Shown here piece after piece: positions 47,801 through 59,800 of a stretch of 64,000 nt of DNA. Source of the DNA: Hyalella azteca (lineage: Eukaryota > Arthropoda > Malacostraca > Amphipoda > Hyalellidae); the NCBI RefSeq assembly GCF_000764305.2, contig NW_025943988.1, forward strand, positions 930,001-994,000, in the 5' to 3' direction. Under the pieces are notes generated by a model that was given only the letters and a program-made list of their open reading frames with translations, was not told the DNA's origin and made no database searches. The translations under genes were made by a program, and so were the position numbers. How positions within the stretch are numbered: position 1 is the stretch's first letter; the number at the start of each line of letters is the position of its first letter.

Positions 47801-50800
47801 AAAAATGGCAAAACAAAGATGCAGGTCACATGAATAACAACATAACAGAAATTCAGGCTACATAATTAACGAAGAAAAAGATATTCAAATAGCATAACGA
47901 CGACGAAACAGAAATGCATGTAACATAAATAACAATATAACAGAGAAACAGATCACATAATAATGACGCAACAAAAATGCATGTGATATAAATAACGAAA
48001 TCATACAACTTAGGAGTAGGATTTACGAAAGCTTCGCATCTGCGAGGCTGTCGATCACCGTACGCTGGATACACGACTTGCAAAATCATAAAAATTAAGC
48101 ACGTACACAAGGATCCAAGTACATCGATACGGAAATAAATGGTAAATAAACATAATCTGCAACTATTGATTGTTATTTGTTTCAATTGTCGTAATTTCGT
48201 TGAGCAATGCACATAAAAGCCGTCACGGCAGCCACGTTCAGGCACGTAACAATGCAGGATTGTGTTGCTCATGAATTATTTCTCTGGTTGAATTATTCCA
48301 TTGGAAGATGATAGACATCAAGAAAATTATTTCAACTGCTCGCAAATGAATTTATTAATATGCATAAAATAACTGCAGTGAAGTATAGAATACCGGTACC
48401 AGGTGTAATGTCAACAACACTTCATTGTTGCGTTGTGGCGCACACTACGCTAATGCTACGCAATATTACTGTGCAATAATGCTGTACATTAGTGCTGTAC
48501 AGTACGGCTTTGCAATACACAAAACCTATAACGACGACAATGGCCAGACGGAACAGGCGTCATGTGTCCGAAAGCTCACATAAGAGCAATACTCACAAAA
48601 TAAAGTCAAATCTAATCACTAAAGTACAATGCATTTCTGGTGCAATATAAAAAAATATAATTTACATTAAAAATGGAAGGTGAATGATACTCGAAAAGGA
48701 AAAAAAAGTTTAATTGCAACGTAACAAAATAAATGACAATTATGGACGACAACGTCAGTGCCGGCATGCGAGGCTACAGACTCGGGTGTTTATTGTAATC
48801 AAATAAAATATAAAGGCACTTACAGTCTAAGGAGATATCAAACGACTCAAAGTTCACTTACAATTTAGATAATAACAAGGTATTGCAGGGCAAACGGGCA
48901 GAGTGCAGTGTCGCTAACAAGGAGGCGTTAAAACTCAATTGTTCTGAAACTCTCTTGGTTCTCACAAAATGGGAAGTACATTAGAATATTAATTTTTGAG
49001 AGCTTTGAACAATGAAGTCATGATTGCCTTTTCCTGCATAGATTCTCCCTACTAAACTCGAAATACAGGTAAAGCGACTTGTCAGAGTAAAATTCATTAA
49101 ATTGATTGTTGCAGCGGTAAAGGAAGTGCACAGATGTGAGACATGCCATTAAGTTATAAAAGTAAATAGATAAAATAAATAAATGAATATTATTAGCCTT
49201 GTAAATTCAAGACTAGTGACATGGAGAACAGCAGCAACAGCGAATCCAGTGACAAGAACCAACTAGTTTCTCAATATTACCACAGATATATTCTTAAAGT
49301 AATTGATGTGAAGTTAACTTTTTGTGTTGACATTGAAAAACACCGATGTGCAGAATCTATTTATGACAATAGATTGCTTATGGCTCTTGTAAGCTAATCC
49401 ATCCTCTACCTCTCCCTTTTCTCTCTTTGATGGAAGGGAGTGGCAGTAGAAGGGAAAGCAGTGAAACGAGAAGTATAGTGATAGAGGCAACGAAATATTT
49501 TCACTTAGCACTACCTGATCGTTCAACTGTTGCTGCTGCTCTTGCTGCTCAGGCCATTGCTGCTGCTGTTGTTGCTGAGGCCATTGCTGCTGCTGTTGTG
49601 GCTGTTGTTGGGGCCATTGCTGCTGCTGTTGTGGCTGTTGTTGGGGCCATTGCTGCTGCTGTTGTTGGGGCCATTGTTGCTGCTGTTGTTGGGGCCATTG
49701 TTGCTGCTGTTGTTGGGGCCATTGCTGCTGCCGTTGTTGCTGGGGCCATTGCTGCTGCTGTTGCTGGGGCAATTGCTGCTGCTGTTGTGCTAACTGGTTG
49801 ATGTCTTGGTGCCAGTTGTGGCCCTCTCCAGATCGCACGTGCGCAGAATAGTTGTATTGTTGAAGGCAGTTCTGATCTTGTTGGGGCTGAGCTTTCATCT
49901 GATCACGCGGCTGTTGCTGTTCTTCATTAGACAGCTGCAGTCTTCGTCTGGTATCTTGTTGCAACTGAAGCTCTTGATCATTGAACTCTTGCTGAAGCGA
50001 TGTGGGAATATGCAAATTGTGTAAATCTCTTGTCTGTGTTTCAAGCGAAAGCATTTCAAGGTTTGCGCTGCAGGCTTGTGTCTGGTCAGGCAGATCAGTG
50101 GCAGGACTGTCAGTCTTTATATCCTCGGACACACATGAACTGGGATGTTCAACACATTTATGCTGAGTATCGTTGGGATTCTTCGATGGTGTAAGTTGTT
50201 GTCTCAATGACGTCGGAAAGGTATGAGCAGAGTCTGGGTAATGTCTCACAGTTGCCGCGGCAGGGGAAACGTTCTGAAAACCTAACGAACTTTGCGGGAG
50301 TGGCTCCTGTCCTGGAGTGCAGGGCGTTGCTTCACACGACAGAGAATTATGCACAAAGGCGACGGGTTCTGAAGTCGGGAGCTCAGCCTCACCGAAGCAA
50401 GGCATCTCTGAGAAGGCAATTGTTTTCCTGCGACGACAAACCTGCTCCCCAGACTCGTCATGAGGGAGGGTGACTTCATTTCGCTGTCCCTCATTCTCCA
50501 CTCGGTGGAAGCTTACAGGAGGACTCTGTTGCTGGAGACCAACATCGCCAAAGTTATCGTTTGTTTCGCAGTCCACATCAGAGTTTTCGTAATATTCTTC
50601 ATCATCATCCACCTCGTCTTCATCGTAATACTCATCGTCGTCTTCCAAGTTCTCGTCATCCCCCAACGAGTCGCATTCATCGTCGCCTGTGTCCTGGTAG
50701 ACCGCAGGGTGAGTTACCATCCCCATCTCCATGTTGCCGTCCCTACGTTGTCCCGAGGTCCCGACGTCGCATCCCCACTTGCCGCCTTCCCCACACCGAC

Positions 50801-53800
50801 CTCCCCAGGTGTGAGGGGCATGGCCAGACTTAGAGCGTTCAGCTACACTCAATGTAACTACATCGTTCTGGTTAACCACATCTTCCGCACACAATGACTT
50901 AGCAAGATCCTGTGCGTTAGGACATGAAGGTTGGATCTTCGAGGGTTGCGCTGGAATATTTGATCCGCACGAGGTTATCGTAACAGGTTTACACAAATTT
51001 CTGGATGGCAACTGAGTTGTGGCCGCTTCAGGAGTGCGATCAAGATTTTTACGAATTCGATCATTAGAGGCGACAGCTGCTGGAACATAAGAACCACTCG
51101 ACGTCTTTTGCGTCAAATAGGCCGCTTTTCGCGAATTAGCGGCAGTGGTCCCTGCAAAATCTGCATCGTAAGCACCCACATTCTGTTCGGTAGTAGGAAG
51201 AGATGCAGCAGCAGCAGCGGCGTGTTGTTCGCAAAGGTTCGGAGCAACGCAGCAGAGTTCGTCAATTTGAAAGGTTCGAGGTACACCTCTGGGAAACTTT
51301 GGAGGTCCAGTCAAGAGACTCATGAAGCTGTTACACGACTTAGGGTAATTGTATCGAGCTTTTGAACGCGCATCATCATAATCATCCTCGTCGTCAAGAC
51401 TCCGGTACTCAGCTTCATTATTTCGATCACACGCACCTGCATCAGACTGTACTCGATCAACATGAGGGTTAGTGCCAAGTTTCCTTGTGCTCAGAGGTTC
51501 GTCAATTGGGTAAGATCCCCCGAACACCAAGGGAGTCCACGGCATCAAATCTGCTTCCTCTTCATCTTCCACGAGCTCTGCGTCTTCTCGAGACGCTGCT
51601 GAGTTGGGATCATCAATACGCAATACATTAGCAGCTCGGTGAACTTTAGCTGCTCTGCCTGATGCCACTTTCCTTTCATTTGGTTTAACAATTTTTGTTG
51701 CGATGTTCGTAACCGCAGCCGTAGCAGGAGTGGCGCTGGTGCGGCCAAGCCTGCGCCGTGTAGCATCGTTGATGTGCGCGCGCAGGGATGCGCGGCTAAA
51801 ATGCATCCTACGTGCAGGATCGTTCACAGGGATGCTCTCTGTCTCGGACATCTTCACCGAGAGTACGTAAAAGCATAACATTAAAAATGTAACTCAGTAC
51901 TCACTGCAGTGAGTGACAGAGAGCGCATTTTCTCGTCGACGAAAACATGAAGTCACGGACGGACAGACGGACGGACATGGCGAGCACAATTGTGCATTTT
52001 TTTCATAAATGAGATAATGCGCTAAAAATACCTTAAAAAATAAAATTGGAATGAAATTAAGGAAACACGCATGCTGAGAAATTTATTAAAATTGGAATAG
52101 GGAATTTATTGGAAAGTTGTGCACTTTTCACACGAAGGAATCAAGTTAACAGTGATCTAGAAAAAAACTAATGCATGAGCATTAAAAATTCCATCACAAA
52201 TGGGCGAGAGAAAGACTAACTGTTTCCAGACGGACATTTAACTCAACAAAGACGTCACAGAGAAAAGTTTGAAAGGAATATAATATAATTATTCCATAAT
52301 CGAAGCTAAAGTGTGGAATGATCGATGGAAATTAATCGCTGAGAAGAGTTGGGCTAAAATTAATTTTCAAACGTTCAAGATTTGAACATTAGTGATTAAT
52401 GACAACGAAAAATTCAAATGAAATTATGTTAAGAAAATTAATCGAGCTTCTACAAAGTTCACCCACGCACGGCAACATGAAATCGCGGGAATAACGCAGA
52501 AACGGCGATTTTCGGTCCTGTTCTGACTGACATTTCTGGCTGACATTTTAATGACATTTCATTTTTAATGGCTGGTCAGCCACAACAGCTCAGAAGTCGT
52601 CTTATTTTCAAGACTTGGGGTCAAACAAGTTCAACTTAGTCAAGATGATAGTTAATGAATGAAGCAAATGAAGACCACGCGAATAAAGCGGCTGACCAAC
52701 ACGGATTTAAAACATAACTTGGATCGCAAGACAAAGCGTCAGTTGCTCATTGAGATATGATGGGGACATTAGAGGCGTACACTACTAAAACATTCTTGGC
52801 CTTTTGCAGACAACAAAACACATCGTCACATCCCGAGATGAAGAAAAAAAACTGAAGAAACACACTATTGAACTAAAGCCGACAGAAATTTGGTAAACAA
52901 TGGATGACAGATAATAAGTCCAGCATGAATTCAAACATAAAAAAAAAATACTTTCCCTAACCGAAAGTTAGACAGTACAAAATGTTATTTTGCAGCGATG
53001 AGCAGAAGGTTGCGTTGCCAGTGTTATGCATCGTACAAATACATAATAATAAAAACTAGAATTTGTAATTTGTACGAATAAGCTCAGGAACGTTAATAAT
53101 TTTCATTTATACGAATATCATAAGAAAATAGAAATGCACGATTTTTTTCGAATATCATTAAGAATGCTAGAACTTGTAATGTATGTATCTAAAGCCCATA
53201 CAATCTTAAAGTCGTCACAATATAGATAATTTGGAGAAATAGAATTCTGATTAATTATCAACCATATATGTATGTATCTAGCGTCCTTCTCCCTCCTCCG
53301 TTACTTCAGTGTCTTGCCAAAATCAGTTTATTAAACAGCTTGAAAATTTTTTTAATTAGTTATAGCAAACGGAAGTTTCGGAACATCACGCTCTCAAATA
53401 ATGCACCAGAGAAGAATAAAATAGCAATTAAGAATGTAAATGAAAGATTCCTGAGAAAGATGACGTGAGCAGCCAGCAGCACATACCTCGGCTTGGTGAG
53501 CTGGCGAAGGCGGTCCAGAAGTGTCCGCCCCTCCTCCGGTGTAGGGAAGACCTGAGAAAAAAGTTTCACTTAGCCACAATTGTTACTCAATTTCCAGTTA
53601 AATATCACTCATCATACAATTAATCAAATCAAAATCTATCGCGGGGACTTCACTATCAATGTAATTAGAAGAGATCACAGGTTTAATGAGGTTTATCGTC
53701 ACGACTTCTCGAGTCCAGTTTATGAATAGATTGAAGATTGATAATTCAGATTCACTGGAGAACCGACACAATATTGCCGAAGTGGTTGCATTACTCACTG

Positions 53801-56800
53801 GCATAACCCCACGCGTCTTGAGGGCTGCCCTCGTCTCCCTCGTCAGGAAAGTCAGAGGGTAAGCTGGTGTAAGCGTCGCCCTCTAAACCATGACAGGAAG
53901 GCATGCGGTTAGTGACATGGGACACGCATGCGGTTAGTGAGCGGTAACAAGTTGATATATTAATGTTAAATAATAACTACATTACGGTTAGTAAGCGGAT
54001 ATGTTAATGTTAAATAATGATCGACATTAACATGCAAGTCAGAAATATCCTGCTGAACTAGTCTTTGAATCTTGCCCTAACTATGTTGTCAGTGTGTGAA
54101 TATTACTGAGCGATCAGGCCGAAGCGTCGAGTGCAGAACATACAAGTATATGAAGTAACGTCCAACTGTTGAACCGTCATTGTTCCGTGACTGTTGAACC
54201 GTCAAGCAACCGCGAGTTATTAGAAATTATTACTGATACAAGGGTGAATGATTGTGATATTGCATGAGCAATATCACCTCCTCAAAACTGGAAAGCTGCA
54301 GTATGTGGGCAATACTGCGTGAGGCATAAAATAAGTTAGCACTCGGCAATAAATCTGAAGGGTCCATGTAAATAAAATAGAGCAGCATCTGAAGTATTGG
54401 TAGTTGGTGTTGTGCATACCGTAATGTTCTGCTGAGTGTTTCATCACCTGTCCTGTTCTCACAGCAATATCTACAAGCGTTTGCCCAATCGCAAGCAGGC
54501 ATAAGAACGAGGAGCTACAATACGACAGTAACTTTTCTACAGCTATTAACCAAACACAAAAGTTCCACAATGGACCCGGAGTAGCAAAGAACGTGTTAGA
54601 CTAACTACAAATTTGAACAGGAACTGAAAGTAATAGGAACGAATAACAATGACTGAAGAAGACATCATTTAATCTGTGGATTATTTACACTTTAACTCTG
54701 TTGTGTGGCTAATTGTCTCTTTGTTGTGCATCATTAATTTCATCAATTATACAACTTAAGGCAAATTTATTATTATATTTCAGTTCTTATTCTTCAATTA
54801 ATTAATTTTTCGCGGTTTAAGTCGCATTAAAGGAATTAATACGACAAAGAGGTCGAAAGCTAAAGTTAGTTAGTTGATGAAAAGCATTATTTTAGTTCCC
54901 AAAACCAATTCATGCATTCCTCACCATACGGGGAATAACTCATGGGTTGCTGCAGCTGGGGGAGGTTGGGGACATGTGTGGGGGTGAAGTGGGGGCTGCT
55001 CTGTCCGCTCGCCTCCTCCCCATAGCCCCCCATGGAGGTGTCCACTCCATTCCCCACCTGCACATCATGACAACATCAGACAAGGCTAGCATGATGATTA
55101 TATCATCAAGATTAACATGCACATTTCTTAGGCTGCTTATAAACTAAAAAGAACAACATCAGTCAGCGGACATCGCTGAAGTTTCTACGGAGGAGCGCAT
55201 GGATATAACACCCATATTGCACGGTCTATTTCACCCCGTAGTATATATGAACTGAATTACCGTTAGTTAATTTATAAGGGCTATTTAAAGAATCTCTGGT
55301 AAACAGGCATTTATGTCTCCCAAGCATAATCGTAAGAATTGTAAGATTAAAGTAAATCGTAAGATTAAAGAGAATACCAGATGCTGGCTACTCCACTGAA
55401 GCACTTCCTAAAATTCATTTATTTACCGATGTCGATTAGCTCGCATTGATTGCACGAAGTAGGCCTAAATGCACGGCATTGCCTTCACTGTATATGACTA
55501 AATGCACGGCACTGCTTGCACGAAGTAGGCCTAAATGCACGGCATTGTCTGCACTGTATATGACTAAATGCACGGCACTGCTTACACGGAGTAGGCCTAA
55601 ATGCACGGCATTGTCTGCACTGTATATGACTAAATGCACGGCACTGCTTACACGGAGTAGGCCTAAATGTACGGCATTGCCTGCACTGTATATGACTAAA
55701 TGCACGGCACTTCTCGCAAGTCTCATCTTTTACTTGTTAACTTCACATTACTCACCCCAGGCTGTCCGTCGTAGGCGCTGTGGTTGGAGGGCAAGTGCGG
55801 CTGAAAGCTGAAGTTTTGAAGTACGTCTTGAGCCGCCGTCGACTGAAATTACAAACATAACTCGTTACATGCACGCAAAATTATTCCTATTAATGTAGAC
55901 AAAATGATTAATTTAATAATTTTCATAGAGAATAATTGAAACGTTACCAAATATTGCTCGTTGGGCGATTTAATTTTCGGCGAGCATAATTAATAAGGAA
56001 TCATTACATCACGTGAACGTCGTCAAATAAACACACAAGATGAATACAATATTCAAGATAATTCAGACATTGAAAAATACAAGACAAGCTTCAATTTAGT
56101 TAAGATAACTGCCAAATTTATACAACACACTGAATCAACTATCCCCTGAAAATATAAATCAGCAAGAAAAATGGACTGCCAACCGTGTAAAAGACAACAT
56201 AAGGCACAATTATTAATTTATTAGAAATAAATATGATAAATTCTAACGTTAAGGTGTGAGGGGTCCTCGACAGGGAGGGTGGGGATCATCATGGGGGGTG
56301 GCGGGGGCTCCGTGCTGCCGTAGGGGTTCACGTCGTCAGCGTAGAGGTCGTGCTGGGGGGCGCTGTGTCCATCCTGAACAAGTGACATCAATCTTATTTC
56401 ACGGCATAGACGTTATTTTCTATGGTAATTATATAATATTTCAGCAGAAAATATAATTTATTAGGTCGATTCACGAGGAAAGTTATTTTTCCCGGTATGA
56501 AAAACAGTTTTTACAGCATGCATGAAAAGGCGAGAATATGACACAACAATTTTGCATTTCTATCATCTAGGTCTTGCATATTAAGCTATCAAGTAGGTAT
56601 ATACTATAGTATACGCTTTCAAGTATATACTATATACACTATCAAGTATGTATATTCCTATCTGCTTAGGTCTTGCATATTACGCAAATCAAACGTTACG
56701 CAAACCGACGCATTTTGTAAGGACGTTGAAGTTGTTCTCGGAGTAATTATAAGTTTTGATTTCAAATCGCATCTAGGATAGCTTTTGTATGTGCATATGC

Positions 56801-59800
56801 CATTTCCAAATTTCAAGCGTTGTAAAACTCTTCATCAAATTAAGAATGAATATTGAATATTGGAAACGTCGTATTCCAGTAAAATGTCTTTTAGTAACCT
56901 GCCTATTGACATCCTAACTCCAGCAAGAAATATTGTTCAGTTTATTGAGAAAAAAATAACAATAAGGAAACTGTAAATAAAAAGCAGTGGTCTTCAATCA
57001 AACGCAGATATACGTATATACGCGTACTCTCGATATATACTTGTACTTTCGATATACTATACCTGCACTCTATATATACCTGCACTCTATATATATATAC
57101 ATGTACTCTCGATATATACATGTACTCTCGATATATACGCGTACTCTCGATATATACGTGTACTCTCGATATATACGTGTAGTCGTGTACTCTATATACA
57201 AGTGAGATGTAATGCACCTAAGGAAGTGTCGCGTGGTGCATGCCTTCCTTCATGACATGACATAAGCGCCACCACGACGCTGCGTACCTGCAATGCGTCT
57301 TGCGACATCACAGCGTTGGCAGCAGGTGGCCCAACACTCATGCTGGTCATAGCGCCGTCTGTCTGCTCAGATGGAGCTTCCTGATGCAGGTGGTGCTCCT
57401 CCAGGTGGTGCTTCTGATCCAGGCCCTCCAGATGGTGAGTCTGCTCCAGGTCCTCCAAATGGTTCTCTTGCTTCACATGGTGGCTGCCATCGGCTGATGG
57501 CGCTGGTGGATCCATCGTCTTCGAAACGAAACGAAAATATTACCAGGAATTTAAAAGCAAAGACAATACAACACAAATTCACCATATCTTTATAAGAGAA
57601 AACATTTCAGAGTCCAGCTCCATCGTCAGTTCATAAGACAAAATTCTGTTCAGAAGAAGTTCAGTCCTAGAAACACATATACAATCAATTAATAAAGTAA
57701 AATGCACTGTCAGGTTTCAATAACGGAAAATAAACAAATAAGACAAGAAATTAACGCTAGTAAACGGCCTATCTATTTACTATTTCAAGAGGAATGGGGC
57801 TAAAAGCGGCATTCAGACTAGGCTTCTGTTTGAATATATAGGGATTCTAAAATTCATAGATCAGTTACACCGGATGTGTAAGCTAGAATTTTAAAATCAC
57901 TATCAGATGTAGTAGTAGTAGAAGATTTACTAGCGCTTCAGATAGCTATCTATTTCGCGCCGGAGTTGAGGTCTTCAGCTACGTCAAAAATGTTTGGTCT
58001 CTTCCGTCAGCAAGGCTTCACTATCAGATACAGAGGTGTTGCACTGCTCGGCATGAAAACGTACAACAGAATGAGGTGGATGTGCAAGTAGGTTCCCCGT
58101 TCCATAACTCCTGCCCTTATGCTCAGCCAGCCTAGTAGTATAGAAATTGCGTGCCGTCATACCGACGTACGCTGATGCGCACTGCGCACAACTATATCTG
58201 TAAACTAGTGACGATCGCATAGGAACAAGTAGGGAATCCTTATACCTGAATTTTGTGTTATGAACTGACGATGAAACTGGACTCCGAAAAGTTTTCTCTT
58301 ATAAAGATATGGTGAATTTTTATGGTATTGTCTTTGCTCTTAAATTCCTGGTTAACTTGCAATTTAAGCAAACGAGTGATTTTAATACTTATATCCAATG
58401 AGAATATTACCCCCCACAGAAGTAAAGCAATTAACATCATGCGAGTTTAGACACGAGTGCCACACACACGACCAGCACCTGCACGAGTGGCACACACACG
58501 ACCAGCACCTGCACGAGTGCCATACACACGTCCAGCACCTGCACGAGTGCCATACACGACCAGCACCTGCACGAGTGCCATACACGACCAGCACCTGCAC
58601 GAGTGCCACACACACGACCAGCACCTGCACGAGTGCCACACACACGACCAGCACCTGCACGAGTGGCACACACGTCCAGCACCTGCACGAGTGGCACACA
58701 CACGACCAGCACCTGCACGAGCTGCTGCTGCAGGTGGTACTTGTAGTTGGCGAGTACAGTGAGCCACTGAGGGTCAGGCATGTCGTGCGTCTCGCCCTCC
58801 CCCAGCAGGTAATGGCGGTCGTGATACTTGAGACGCGTCGACAGCTCCAGCAGCTCGGCCACCAGCAGTAGCAGGTCCTCCCCCAGGGGCACGCCAGAGC
58901 TGCCTGAGGTCACGGTGCCTGACACCACTTCGCAGTACCTAAAGGCGCAAGAAATAATGTATTCAGCAATTATATCATTACATGTTCACTTGAAAATTAC
59001 AAAACACAATCCTGAGCGTTTTGATATGCCACTTTATAATATTTTGAGTATGGTGATAACAAAGCACGAATTTCATCCAACTTATTGGCGAACTTCAATT
59101 TTAGAAGCATTAATAAATGCACATTTTTCAAGTTAACCTATGACATTATTACATTAAAAGTCATTTATAGCAACTCATGCACAGTAAATTGAAACTGCCT
59201 ACTGGGAAAAGCTCCCCGTGATATAATGACACCCATTGAACCTTGCGTATCCATCGCTTGTTCATCCTCCCACTGGCACCCCTCATCCATTCCTCCCACC
59301 GCCACATCCTCTCCCTCCATCTGAAAACCTCCCATCAGTAGCACCTTGTAATATACTGCCATTGAACCTCAATATATATTATCAAGGGCAGCCGTAATCT
59401 AACGTCCCTTATCCTCTTCACCTGATAGCCTCCTCACAGTAGCACCCCTTAATATACTGCCTGCCATTGAACCTTAATATATATCATCAAGGGCAGCCGT
59501 AATTTAACGTCCCTTATCCCCTTCACCTGATAGCCTCCTCACAGAAGCACCCAGGAATATACTACCATTGAACCTTAATATATGTTGTCAAGGGCAGCCG
59601 TAGTTTAATGTCCCTTATCCTCCCCACCTCCTCACAGAAGCACCCGTTAATATACTGCCATTTAACCTTAATATATATCATCAAGGGTAGCCGTAATTCA
59701 ACATCATATATCCCCTCCCCACCTGATAGCCTCCTCACAGAAGCCGTACTCAGCCAGCACGGCCGCGTATCTCAGCTTGAACTTAACAAAGCCGCTGAGC

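Noticed and set aside
55436..55811. SAVHLVIYS / TKCTALLTRS repeat frames
   Set aside because: Read-through of the 64-bp array. The real exon (55,756-55,842) uses another extent and fits phase 0.
57367..57585. Gly/Pro-rich alternative frame of SEC16 exon e (GGPGSEAPPGGAPP)
   Set aside because: It ends in a stop inside the exon and does not match the phase-0 junctions on either side. The LEDLEQTHHLEG frame does.
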